Source of the DNA: Pontibacter sp. SGAir0037
Lineage (GTDB): Bacteria; Bacteroidota; Bacteroidia; Cytophagales; Hymenobacteraceae
Direction: 5' to 3'
DNA: 64,000 bases
Assembly: GCF_005491705.1 (NCBI RefSeq)
Contig: NZ_CP028092.1
Coordinates: 2,232,001 to 2,296,000, forward strand
Below are positions 45,521 through 53,391 of this stretch, one piece after another. The position numbers and the translations under genes were made by a program. How positions within the stretch are numbered: the first letter of the stretch is position 1; every line of letters starts with the position of its first letter. The notes beneath the pieces are model-generated. The model saw nothing but the letters and a program-made list of their open reading frames with translations, was not told the DNA's origin and made no database searches.

Positions 45521-48001
45521 TTATCTACGCTCCCAATCTACCTCCGGAAACACTACTTCCAGCTGCCGTTTGATGACGCGATAATTGCCTTTCCAGAAAG
45601 CAGCCAGATCTGATACGGTGGTAATAGACTTTAGCTCCGGGGTAAGCAGGGCCAGCTCCACCGTCATCTCTCCATCATCCACAGTCGGGCTACTCTCCCA
45701 GCCCAGCACATCCTGCAGTCGTATCTCTAATTTCGGTTGCTCACCATTTGCCCGATATTCCAATTCTATACCGGAGCCATCGGGTAAAGCTATACTTGCC
45801 GGAGCCAATATCTCCAGCCTTGCACGCTGTTCTGCTGTTAAATACTTCTTTTCCAGTATCGGCAGCAGTTCCAGTTCCATCAGTTCGTCGGGGTGCTCTA
45901 TGTCGAACAAATGAGGCCACAGCCAGTCCCGGTTCGTTAGGAGCAAAGTGCTGGTGCTGACGTCGGGCCAGCCTTCGGCGGGGCGCCATTTGCGCAGGCT
46001 CCCCACGCGGTTCTGCCACTGCGTAAGCTCCTCGTTAAAGTCCAGCAGGTGTTCGCCCTCCAGTTTGATGGCTTCGGAGATGGCAGGTACACGGTGCTTT
46101 TCGTCCGGCGCTGGCAGCGGCTTGCTTTGCAGTATAATACTGCCGATGCGCGTGTCCATAGAGGCCGTAAGTTCTCCGTCGTTCAAATCCCAATGGTAGC
46201 TTTCCTGCTGCTTTACGAGCGGAGCCAGGTCGCGGGGGTTGAGCGGCGAGGCCAGGAATATGCGGCCTTGGTTATCGCCTGTACCCGCGTGCAGGTGCGC
46301 GATGGCCAGCCAGGGCTCATGGGCCAGATCATCGCGGTGACCAGCGGAGGCATATTGCCCACTGGCCAGCTGAAACTGCGCGTTGTTGCCAGGGCGGGCG
46401 TAGGCGATACGCTCGGGGTAGCAGTGCGCCAGCAGCACGCCTGTTTCGTAGTCGTCGAAGGAGCTGTTTTCGGCTTCTACCTCGAACAGCTGGCGGTAAG
46501 ATCGGGCAATTTTCTCAATCTTGCCGAAACGCTTGCCCTGGCCTTTTTCTTTGCGGTAGCGACGCAGGGCTTCTACCCTTAAATTAATATCGATTCCTGC
46601 GTTGCGGTCCAGCGGGTCGCGCTCTTCCAGCACGGCGGCAATGTCGGAGGCCAGCGCCACCTGGTCGGTTTCCTCGGCTTTGAGCAGCATGTGCGCAATG
46701 CGCGGGTGGCAAGGCAGCGTGTGCATCTTTTTGCCGTGCTCGGTGATGCGGCCATGCTCCAAGGCCTGCAGCTGGTGCAGCATGTCGGTGGCGTAGGCCA
46801 GGGCTGCGCGCGGTGGCGGGTTCAGCCAGGTAAGGCCCCGGATATCGGTAATGCCCCACTGCGCCATGTCGAGCACCAGGTTCGACAGGTCGGCTTCCAT
46901 GATCTCGGGGGTGCGGTGCGGGGCCATGCGCTCGTGGGTGGTTTTGCTCCACATACGGTAGGCGGTGCCGGGGCCCAGCCGACCCGCACGGCCTGCGCGC
47001 TGGTCGGCTGCGTCTTTGGAGATGCGCACCGTTTCGAGCCTGGATAAGCCCGACTTCGGATCGAAGCGGGAGGTTTTGCCGAAGCCCGTATCCACTACAA
47101 TCGAAATGCCCTCTATGGTTAAGCTGGTTTCGGCAATGCTGGTGGACAGCACTACTTTGCGCTTGCCGCTGCGGTCGGGCAAGATGGCGGCCAGCTGTTT
47201 GTTAAAAGGCAGCATACCAAACAGCGGGTGAATCTTAAACTCCCGCAGCTGCCTGCGCAGGAGCTCCTCTACCTTTCGGATATCGTTTTCGCCAGGCAGA
47301 AACACCAGCACGTCGCCGTCTTTTTCCTCCACGGCCTGCCGCACTACTTTGGCCGTCATTTCGGGCAGCATGCGCTCATCGGCATCACCCATGTAAAAGG
47401 TTTCTACGGGGTACTGCCGCCCCATGCTTTGCGCCACGGGGGCGTTGAGCATTTTCGTGAGTTGGGGCATATCCAGGGTGGCCGACATCACCATCAGGCG
47501 CAGATCGGGGCGCAATGTGTTTTGAGCCTCGCGGCTCAGAGCCATAGCGACATCGGCATGGATGCTGCGCTCATGAAACTCGTCGAAGATCACCAGGCCC
47601 ACCCCCTGCAGCCCACGGTCGCTGTGGATCATGCGGGTGAGGATGCCCTCGGTTACGACCTCGATGCGGGTAGCGGCGGAGGTGCGGTTCTCGAAACGGA
47701 TGCGGTACCCGACGGTCTGGCCCACCTCCTCGCCCAGCAGCTGCGCCAGTCGCTCGGCAATGGTTTTGGCCGCCAAACGCCGCGGCTCCAGCATCACGAT
47801 CTTCTGGTTCTGCAGCCAAGCCTCGTTGAGTAAAGCCAGCGGCAGCAGGGTACTTTTACCCGCTCCTGGAGGGGCGTTTACGATGAGGGTATTCTGCGCC
47901 GCCAGGTGCTCCCTAACTGCAGGTATAATTTCCCGAACGGGTAAGTCTATGGTAAATGGGTTGAAAGGCAAGGTGTGTCTGTTATAATTGCAAAGTTTCA
48001 A
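45521..48001 (-). CDS. hrpB: ATP-dependent helicase HrpB
   Basis: The 826-residue protein is a DEAH-box helicase of the HrpB type: NAPPGAGKSTLLPLALL (Walker A), MLEPRRLAAKTIAERL, VVTEGILTRMI, VIFDEFHERSIHADVAM (DEFH box), VMSATLD, VFLPGENDI, VVLSTSIAETSLTIEG and DQRAGRAGRLGPG (motif VI). The HrpB-type C-terminal domain follows to the end. HrpB is dispensable in E. coli and its RNA target is unclear. The coding sequence is visibly G+C-richer than its neighbours. Its 5' end is copied at 53862-54098 and, in short form, near 49531-49580. Confidence 0.93.
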   Translation of the reverse strand: MKLCNYNRHTLPFNPFTIDLPVREIIPAVREHLAAQNTLIVNAPPGAGKSTLLPLALLNEAWLQNQKIVMLEPRRLAAKTIAERLAQLLGEEVGQTVGYRIRFENRTSAATRIEVVTEGILTRMIHSDRGLQGVGLVIFDEFHERSIHADVAMALSREAQNTLRPDLRLMVMSATLDMPQLTKMLNAPVAQSMGRQYPVETFYMGDADERMLPEMTAKVVRQAVEEKDGDVLVFLPGENDIRKVEELLRRQLREFKIHPLFGMLPFNKQLAAILPDRSGKRKVVLSTSIAETSLTIEGISIVVDTGFGKTSRFDPKSGLSRLETVRISKDAADQRAGRAGRLGPGTAYRMWSKTTHERMAPHRTPEIMEADLSNLVLDMAQWGITDIRGLTWLNPPPRAALAYATDMLHQLQALEHGRITEHGKKMHTLPCHPRIAHMLLKAEETDQVALASDIAAVLEERDPLDRNAGIDINLRVEALRRYRKEKGQGKRFGKIEKIARSYRQLFEVEAENSSFDDYETGVLLAHCYPERIAYARPGNNAQFQLASGQYASAGHRDDLAHEPWLAIAHLHAGTGDNQGRIFLASPLNPRDLAPLVKQQESYHWDLNDGELTASMDTRIGSIILQSKPLPAPDEKHRVPAISEAIKLEGEHLLDFNEELTQWQNRVGSLRKWRPAEGWPDVSTSTLLLTNRDWLWPHLFDIEHPDELMELELLPILEKKYLTAEQRARLEILAPASIALPDGSGIELEYRANGEQPKLEIRLQDVLGWESSPTVDDGEMTVELALLTPELKSITTVSDLAAFWKGNYRVIKRQLEVVFPEVDWERR

Positions 48002-48127
48002 TAGGCAAATTTACGGAATTAAACGGGTATCAGTCGTGCAAATCCGTTATCCCCATGATCTGTATCCGGTATCGTGTGCACCGTATGGTGAAATCGGTAT
48101 TGTGTAGGGACAGGTCGCGACCTGTCC
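47892..48127. repeat. Direct repeat, left copy (hrpB 5' end and upstream region)
   Basis: This segment, from TTCTGCGCCGCCAGGTGCTC in hrpB to the first 20-nt palindrome, is repeated with substitutions at 53862-54098. The left copy is functional sequence; the right copy is only a fragment. Confidence 0.85.
48108..48127. repeat. 20-nt perfect palindrome, copy 1
   Basis: GGACAGGTCGCGACCTGTCC is self-complementary. Four copies occur in the window, all in gene-free DNA near the transposase genes, which is the pattern of a REP-type element. Confidence 0.92.
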
Positions 48128-48220
48128 AATCGTGCACCGGCAATCCTGCTGATTCAATAATGCCGAAACCATTTCAAATGATGAAAATTATAATCCAGGT
48201 TCAGCGCCTGTTAAAAATTC

Positions 48221-48517
48221 GATTCGGGAACGATTGGATCGCAGCCATGATTGGGGAACGATTGGATCGCAGCCATGATTGGGGAACGATTGGATCGCAG
48301 CCATGATTGGGGAACGATTGGATCGCAGCCATGATTGGGGAACGATTGGATCGCAGCCATGATTGGGGAACGATTGGATCGCAGCCATGATTGGGGAACG
48401 ATTGGATCGCAGCCATGATTGGGGAACGATTGGATCGCAGCCATGATTGGGGAACGATTGGATCGCAGCCATGATTGGGGAACGATTGGATCGCAGCCAT
48501 GATTGGGGAACGATTGG
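48221..48517. repeat. 28-nt tandem repeat array, about 10.6 copies
   Basis: The unit starts GATTGGGGAACGATTGGATC and ends GCAGCCAT. The first copy has a C in GATTCGGG; nine exact copies fill 48249-48500; a last partial copy at 48501-48517 runs straight into palindrome copy 2. The perfect identity points to recent expansion. Since 28 is not a multiple of 3 and no stop occurs, all three minus-strand frames stay open. Confidence 0.97.
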
Positions 48518-48535
48518 ACAGGTCGCGACCTGTCC
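48516..48535. repeat. 20-nt perfect palindrome, copy 2
   Basis: This copy of GGACAGGTCGCGACCTGTCC begins in the last two bases of the tandem array. Confidence 0.92.
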
Positions 48536-48620
48536 GTACGGGGCAGTGGGCGGAATATTTTTTAATTTATTATGAGCTTTTTTAGATCCACAATTCCGGG
48601 TGGGGCTCGTATATCCTGGA

Positions 48621-49178
48621 ATGGCACATCCGGAACGAAAGCGAAATAGGTTAAGCGGGTATGATTATAGCAGCGAAGGGCTGTATTTTGTAACGTCGTG
48701 TGTTCAGGATCGGGTACATGCGTTTGGAGAGGTGGTTGAGGGCGAAATGCGCTTGAACAGATTTGGTCTAATAGCAGAACAACAATGGTATTGGCTGCAT
48801 GAGCGTTATCCGAATGTAGTGCTGCATGAGTTTGTCGTGATGCCTAACCACATTCATGGCATTATTCAACTCGATAACTCCACAACAAGTACACCACTTT
48901 CGGAAAAGGGGCCAGTTCCACCTGGAGCAATAGGACGGCCGGAGCATGGGCTAACCACACTGACATCACCAGGCAGTAAGCCTAAATCCATTTCCGGAAT
49001 TATGGGCGCTTACAAAACAACTTCTTCTAAATTGATTCGACAGGCAGGTATGCCTGAGTTCGCCTGGCAACGTTCTTTTCACGACCACATCATTCGAAAC
49101 AACATCGCCTACAATAATATTGCTGATTACATTCTGAACAACCCATCCCTGTGGCACAAAGATAAATTTCATATTTAA
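48621..49178 (+). CDS. REP-associated tyrosine transposase (RAYT, TnpA_REP-like Y1 HUH protein)
   Basis: From ATG 48621 the protein has 185 residues; a GTG at 48600 is an alternative. It has the IS200-like single-domain Y1 fold: NRLSGYDYSSEGLYFVTSCV, then EFVVMPNHIHGIIQL with the HUH metal-binding pair, and a C-terminal helix FHDHIIRNNIAYNNIADYIL with Tyr residues one of which should be the nucleophile, ending NNPSLWHKDKF. RAYTs are domesticated transposases thought to spread REP palindromes. Palindrome copies lie on both sides (48516 and 49204). Confidence 0.92.
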   Translation: MAHPERKRNRLSGYDYSSEGLYFVTSCVQDRVHAFGEVVEGEMRLNRFGLIAEQQWYWLHERYPNVVLHEFVVMPNHIHGIIQLDNSTTSTPLSEKGPVPPGAIGRPEHGLTTLTSPGSKPKSISGIMGAYKTTSSKLIRQAGMPEFAWQRSFHDHIIRNNIAYNNIADYILNNPSLWHKDKFHI

Positions 49179-49203
49179 ATCACATTCACCCACACCCCCG
49201 TAC

Positions 49204-49223
49204 GGACAGGTCGCGACCTGTCC
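49204..49223. repeat. 20-nt perfect palindrome, copy 3
   Basis: An exact copy of GGACAGGTCGCGACCTGTCC lies 25 nt after the transposase stop. It is followed by AATCGTGCACAGAC repeated in tandem. Confidence 0.92.
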
Positions 49224-49605
49224 AATCGTGCACAGACAATCGTGCACAGACTATCCACGAGGTAAAAATTTTAAAACAAAGGCGAAATGCTTTCGAGCCT
49301 AACAATTTTGTTTATTTGCTCTCATGTCTACAGGTCATGTACTTCTTATACAACCGCCGACATCGATATAAATGAAGTTATGTGGAGCTTCTTCAACAAA
49401 AGCAGGAAGCGCTAAGGTTTTGGCAGCTATAGCTAAGCAGTAACTTCAAAGAACTGCTATACCTTTAAAACAAAGCAGTTCTGGACGCTTAGTGCCAGAG
49501 CTACTTTTTCATTATTAATAGCTGCTTGCTAGTGGCAGGTATAATTTCCTAAACGGATATGTATGTGGCAAATGGGTTTAAGTTAAAATTAAAGCGGGAA
49601 CTCCC
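49224..49605. other. Intergenic region between transposase and hipT
   Basis: It contains a tandem AATCGTGCACAGA doublet, a small stem (GAACTGCT at 49451 with AGCAGTTC ending 49481) and a degenerate fragment of the hrpB 5' end at about 49531-49580. No gene is seen. Confidence 0.55.
49531..49580. repeat. Third, short degenerate copy of the hrpB 5' end
   Basis: GGCAGGTATAATTTCC and the later GGCAAATGGGTTT align with GCAGGTATAATTTCCC and GGTAAATGGGTTG in hrpB near 47929-47962. Confidence 0.6.
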
Positions 49606-50628
49606 TTACATCAATTGTCTATAGGAATAGCTAAGCGCCTTGAGGTTTGTGCGATACTGCTCCATGTATAGGGTTTTTGTTTCGCTATCCAGAAAGCTCC
49701 GTGAGACCAAATCGTTTACGGCTTTCTGCTCTGCCCGATACAAGTTTAATAGTTTGATGACTCTGGATTCCCGAATGCCGATGCGCAGTCCGAACTCATA
49801 AAAGTCGTCGTAGGCATAGTAGCCGTTAGCTGCAAAACTTTCTGTTTCATAATCGTCCTCAAACAGGCCTCCTTTCAGGGCCAGATACGAATCATCTACA
49901 TGAATCCGGGTGTTAATCAGGTCATAGGCAGGACTTAGCACATAATCGCCGTTGGGTGTTTCGATGATGCTGAAATTCTTCAGGTGCGCATCGCCATTCG
50001 AGAACAGGTAATTGAACACGATCAATGAAAATAGCTTTTCCAGTTCTACGACGGAAGCTGCTATGTAACGTTTGACCAGCCCAGCCAGTGCTTCGTAGGT
50101 ATAGTCGTACTTAAAATCGGGCCCGCCTGTTTCGGAGGTCCTGCCGGCCAGCGAGGCAAAGTCTTCTACGGCATATTTACTTCCATCCGGCTTCACATCG
50201 AAGCGCTTCGTGATGTAGGCTGGCTCTCCGTTTTGGAAAAAGGTTAACGCATTTTCAGCTGTCTGTATACCGTATACCTGCCGTGCGATCTGCATGGTTA
50301 GGTGCTCGTTGGCAGGCACCTGCTGCACCTTCCGGAGGTCGCGGGGAATGGGTTTTAGAATATACGTACCCTGCTCATCTGGCTGTGTCAGCCTCAGTTT
50401 GTTTTTGTCCAACACGAGCGAGAGTTTCTCCTGCACGCCTGAAATAGAGATGCGCTTGCGGTTCTCTATAAACTTCTCCGCATCTTCTTCGCTTGCCTGC
50501 GGTGCATTATAGGGTAATACATGACTTACCTTTTTGCCGTCGAAAACGCGCACCAAGCTCGTACGGCTGTAGCTATGAAAACCCGCTGCCAATGTACCCG
50601 GACAAGTAGTTATTTCAGGGAAAGCCAT
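49606..50628 (-). CDS. hipT: HipT: HipA-family Ser/Thr kinase toxin of a HipBST system
   Basis: The 340-residue protein is the kinase part of HipA without the N-terminal subdomain 1. RISISGVQEKLSLVL carries an S-I-S motif at residues 61-63, the place of the autophosphorylated SIS motif of E. coli HipT. YILKP is the nucleotide-binding Lys strand, FSNGDAHLKNFS gives the catalytic Asp 213 and YDLIN the metal-binding Asp 236. In E. coli, HipT phosphorylates tryptophanyl-tRNA synthetase; the target here is unknown. It is the last gene of hipB-hipS-hipT, 5 nt after hipS. Confidence 0.88.
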   Translation of the reverse strand: MAFPEITTCPGTLAAGFHSYSRTSLVRVFDGKKVSHVLPYNAPQASEEDAEKFIENRKRISISGVQEKLSLVLDKNKLRLTQPDEQGTYILKPIPRDLRKVQQVPANEHLTMQIARQVYGIQTAENALTFFQNGEPAYITKRFDVKPDGSKYAVEDFASLAGRTSETGGPDFKYDYTYEALAGLVKRYIAASVVELEKLFSLIVFNYLFSNGDAHLKNFSIIETPNGDYVLSPAYDLINTRIHVDDSYLALKGGLFEDDYETESFAANGYYAYDDFYEFGLRIGIRESRVIKLLNLYRAEQKAVNDLVSRSFLDSETKTLYMEQYRTNLKALSYSYRQLM

Positions 50629-50633
50629 ATAAT

Positions 50634-50957
50634 TTAAACTAATGGTTTTACGGTAACAGCCCCAATGGTATCGGCTCCTGCAGTGGCTATGAGCAGGCCG
50701 AAATAATCCTTTTCATCTATCCTGAGCTGACGGGCCTGCAGCTGGCGGTTTACCCCTTCTGAAAGCATGTTGAAGAAAAAAGGAAACAAATGATCGGACT
50801 GGTATACCTGCTGCGTTTTGGGCAAGGTCAGACTGATGGCGGGTAGCGCATTGTTCTGAAACCACTCATCTGTATACCTGAATTCGTACCGTTTTTCGGG
50901 GTATTGGGTGATCACTCCGGCTAAAGTACCGTTTCTATATATTTCCGCTTGCCGCAT
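50634..50957 (-). CDS. hipS: HipS: HipA N-subdomain-1-like antitoxin
   Basis: The 107-residue protein equals the N-terminal subdomain 1 that normally begins HipA: MRQAEIYRNGTLAGVI, FRYTDEWF, ISLTLPKTQQVYQSDHLFPF, FFNMLSEGVN and DEKDYFGLLIATAGADTIGA. In E. coli O127:H6 the split HipS acts as antitoxin to HipT. The gene order B-S-T is the same here. It is separated from hipB by 3 nt and from hipT by 5 nt. It is complete, so this is not a frameshifted hipA: the hipS end and hipT start each have their own codons. Confidence 0.87.
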   Translation of the reverse strand: MRQAEIYRNGTLAGVITQYPEKRYEFRYTDEWFQNNALPAISLTLPKTQQVYQSDHLFPFFFNMLSEGVNRQLQARQLRIDEKDYFGLLIATAGADTIGAVTVKPLV

Positions 50958-50960
50958 CGC

Positions 50961-51173
50961 TTACAGGTTGGGTTTCTTTACTTCCAGCTTTAGCTCCATA
51001 CCAAGCACTTCTGCCAGCTTGTGCAAGACCTTGAGCGTCGGATTGGCTTTGCCTGTTTCGATCCGATACAGGGTATTAACGTTGATATCGGCTAGTTCTG
51101 CCAAGTCGGGCTGCGTGATGTGCAGCATGTCGCGCCTGCGCTTAATCTGCTCCCCAAGTTCTTTTACCAACAT
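50961..51173 (-). CDS. hipB: HipB: XRE-family DNA-binding protein of HipBST
   Basis: The 70-residue protein is a helix-turn-helix domain of the XRE type: LGEQIKRRRDMLHITQPDLA, ELADINVNTLYRIETGKANP and LKVLHKLAEVLGMELKL. It heads the hipBST operon. The palindrome ACATTATAATGT overlaps its start codon and a longer copy lies 60 nt upstream, as expected for an autoregulator. Confidence 0.9.
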   Translation of the reverse strand: MLVKELGEQIKRRRDMLHITQPDLAELADINVNTLYRIETGKANPTLKVLHKLAEVLGMELKLEVKKPNL

Positions 51174-51181
51174 TATAATGT
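51170..51181. promoter_or_regulatory. HipB operator O2, overlapping the hipB start codon
   Basis: ACATTATAATGT is a 12-nt perfect palindrome whose left part contains the hipB ATG (complement of 51171-51173). Confidence 0.7.
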
Positions 51182-51202
51182 GATTTGGTGTGTATAGCTT
51201 TA

Positions 51203-51210
51203 CAAAAATA
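51203..51210 (-). promoter_or_regulatory. -7 element of the hipBST promoter
   Basis: On the minus strand it reads TATTTTTG, an exact TAnnTTTG match, about 30 nt before the hipB start. The -33 zone falls in operator O1. Confidence 0.6.
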
Positions 51211-51228
51211 AAGAATTAAACCCATTTT

Positions 51229-51242
51229 CACATTATAATGTG
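51229..51242. promoter_or_regulatory. HipB operator O1, over the -33 region
   Basis: CACATTATAATGTG is a 14-nt perfect palindrome. Its centre is 60 nt from that of O2, and the -7 box lies between them. Confidence 0.72.
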
Positions 51243-51457
51243 GTTTTATTATAAAATAAATACTCTACTACATCCAGATACTCCCAAGTATACTGGTCTT
51301 CCATACCTGCTATCAATGCTTTGTGTAACAGCATCCTGTATTAGGTCAGCATTTCTTTGATGAAGATAGATTCCAGCACCAGATGGGGATTCTCCACTCC
51401 GATTTCAGATAAAAGTAAGGGCGCATTGCGCATAGGGCGTTTTGTTTCTTCCGTCAT
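51235..51457 (-). pseudogene. Decayed short gene (helical-module remnant) with in-frame TAA
   Basis: ATG 51457 opens 38 codons (MTEETKRPMRNAPLLLSEIG, then VLESIFIKEMLT) to a TAA at 51341-51343. The same frame continues YRMLLHKALIAGMEDQYTWE, YLDVVEYLFYN to about 51235. The combined pattern resembles the helical modules of the 304-residue protein at 52357, so a single C to T change (CAA to TAA) may have ended a real gene. The evidence is pattern-level only. Confidence 0.35.
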
Positions 51458-51476
51458 ATAGTTTAGATTAAATGCT

Positions 51477-52360
51477 TTAACTTTCCTCGGTTTTTACTTC
51501 CACCACCTGTGCCTGCTTTTGGAGTTGCTGCAATTTGAGCTGGCACAGCTCTTCGGCCCTTTTCACAAACAAATGGGCCTGTTGCGTCAGCTCTTGGTCT
51601 CTTTCTCCGTTACCTTAAATTCGTACTTATACCTGGCCTCGGTATAGCTTTTGCAGAGCAGCCGGAACAAACGCTCCTACTCTTGCGTGCGCTGCGGGAA
51701 AAGGGCGGCTGCCCCGGGGTAAAAGCAGCCGCAGAGCCGGAGCAAGCGGCCAATGTTATGGATGTCGGAGCGGTAGCCCATGCACACGTTCACCAGCATG
51801 CAACACGACTGCTCTACGGCCTGGTGCAACTGAAATACTGCCAGCTGAAGGTAGCCCTGCGAAAGGCATTTCCTGGCAGCGAACAGAAACCCGTAGGCGC
51901 GTTCGTGGCGGCAGCGGTAAGCCTGCTCCGCTTTTTTTAGCTGCTGCTTCGGGTCGATAACAGGAAAAGCCTGTGCCTGCACAAAGCCTGTGGCCGCATA
52001 CAACAGCAGCCCGTCTTGCAATACCTGCACAAAAAAGGTGTTCTGTTCCTGCACAGCCCGCACGATCATTTCCTGCGGGTGCGGCAGAACGGTAACGGCA
52101 CCGCCCGTATAGTAGGCATTTATGAAATCCTGCATGTCGTGCTCACGGCGGGTGGCAGAGGCGACGATTACCAGCAGGTAATAATCTGCTTGCGCTTGGG
52201 AAGAAGCTTCGGTAAAGCAGCTCTGCAACCGGTTATGGTGATGGTTACAGCCAAAGCAGATGATTTTTTCAGGTTGATACTGCTGCACCAGTTTGGCAAT
52301 AAGGCCCTGCAACTCATCCAGCGCTTCAGGCGGCAATTGATTCAGAAGATTCTCCATCAT
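51477..52360 (-). pseudogene. Broken nucleotidyltransferase-like/HEPN protein gene
   Basis: The intact part from ATG 52360 is 227 residues to a TAG at 51677-51679. The frame then continues ERLFRLLCKSYTEARYKYEF, KVTEKE, after which a frameshift near 51595 leads into RDQELTQQAHLFVKRAEELC and a stop at 51477. The N-terminal half resembles the degenerate nucleotidyltransferase half of Bacteroidota NT-HEPN proteins (PEKIICFGCNHH). The C-terminal half is HEPN (FQLHQAVEQSCCMLV, YRSDIHNIGRLLRLC; the R-x4-H-like core is RSDIH). HEPN proteins are often toxin RNases. One nonsense change and one frameshift indicate decay. It shares 4 nt with the upstream gene. Confidence 0.75.
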
Positions 52361-53271
52361 GTGCGCTCCGTTTTAGCCTGTACCTGTTCCGGTTTTTTCA
52401 GTTCCCTGTAAAGTCCCTTCGCATCCAGTTCTGCCGAGCGAAACAAATTGTATAGCTTCAGAAAATCAGTACGGATTGTTTCATAATCCCCAGGGAGATT
52501 ATGACCATGATACTGGAGGTAATCTACATAGATGCGCAACAGGTTACGGGTCAGCCGCTCGGGTGGCACTTCCTGCAGAAACGAGGAAAATTCTTCCAGC
52601 AAATCAGGTGTTGGCGACTTCTCCCCTGCTATACTTCTTGTTGCTTCTCTTTCCGGCGCTGCTGCTTCATCCGGATCGTAATGTATAACCCACGCCACTT
52701 CCAACAGCTTCTCCAGTTGCTCGTAGTGCAGGAACAAGTGAATGTCGCCCTCACGAAGGATACTTGAACCACACAGGGCATATTCCGTCCATTTGGTTAG
52801 CACGATTTTCCAATCCGGGAGGGACAGGACATGGAACAACTGCTTCAAAACTGTAACAGGCTCATCTAACTCGCTGTCTCGTAACAGGCGGACGCGCCCG
52901 CCGTACATGAGCCGTATGGCCTGGTACTCCTGCCGCAGGTCATCGGTATCATCCTTCCATTGCTTCCAGCAAGTTGCCACACCCGGAAGCTGCACTTCTC
53001 CAAGTACTTCTTCATGCTGTTGCAGCAGCAACCAGCATGCTTCCATGAGTTTTTCCAACCTTTGTTGTAGTTCATGCACCTCCCAGGGTTGCCCGTATAT
53101 CCACCAGCCGGGTTCTGTGGTCGCTGTTTTCAGATATAGGCGCAGGTCTATTTGTAAATTATCTATTGTAATCTGCTCAAAAAGATCCGTGATAGCGAGA
53201 AGAGGATCCTTTTGCTCTTTTGAAGACAGGCAAGTTACGACAGGTTTTGGTGTTGGTTTCATGCTGGCCAT
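52357..53271 (-). CDS. Helical-repeat protein of unknown function, operon partner of the HEPN gene
   Basis: The 304-residue protein contains three related helical modules of about 55 residues. Two are clear: LFEQITIDNLQIDLRLYLK to LEKLMEACWLL, and LFHVLSLPDWKIVLTKWTEY to LEKLLEVAWVI. The third is weaker: FLQEVPPERLTRNLLRIYVD to FLKLYNLF. The shared mark is LEKLxExxW near the end of a module. There is no signal peptide or membrane segment. I know no function. It overlaps the start of the HEPN gene by 4 nt (ATGATG), so both were translationally coupled, and it is divergent from an XRE regulator. Confidence 0.6.
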   Translation of the reverse strand: MASMKPTPKPVVTCLSSKEQKDPLLAITDLFEQITIDNLQIDLRLYLKTATTEPGWWIYGQPWEVHELQQRLEKLMEACWLLLQQHEEVLGEVQLPGVATCWKQWKDDTDDLRQEYQAIRLMYGGRVRLLRDSELDEPVTVLKQLFHVLSLPDWKIVLTKWTEYALCGSSILREGDIHLFLHYEQLEKLLEVAWVIHYDPDEAAAPEREATRSIAGEKSPTPDLLEEFSSFLQEVPPERLTRNLLRIYVDYLQYHGHNLPGDYETIRTDFLKLYNLFRSAELDAKGLYRELKKPEQVQAKTERT

Positions 53272-53379
53272 AGGATAAAGGTTTGCTATACCCTAAGCTA
53301 CTTCAATATGTCCGTGTATCGAACTCAAAGCCCGCGTACTTTACTCATCTTATTGTTTTTCATACTCAGGTGAAAACAC

Positions 53380-53387
53380 TATATTTG
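53380..53387 (+). promoter_or_regulatory. -7 promoter element of the XRE regulator gene
   Basis: TATATTTG matches TAnnTTTG exactly and ends 4 nt before the ATG at 53392. The transcript would be leaderless from that ATG or have about 10 nt of leader to the second ATG at 53404. Confidence 0.5.
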
Positions 53388-53391
53388 ATAC

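Noticed and set aside
47228..47833. Plus-strand frame of 201 codons opposite hrpB
   Set aside because: It is a shadow frame in G+C-rich coding DNA of a clearly recognised helicase.
48188..48500. Three overlapping minus-strand frames of 77 to 99 codons encoding Arg/Ser/Pro-rich repeats
   Set aside because: They are products of the stop-free 28-nt tandem array, which opens every frame; the array is not a gene.
48221..48517. CRISPR array
   Set aside because: Units are contiguous and identical without spacers, and no cas genes are present.
49606..50957. A frameshifted classical hipA
   Set aside because: The N-subdomain protein and the kinase each have clean starts and stops with a short gap, and the order matches HipBST.
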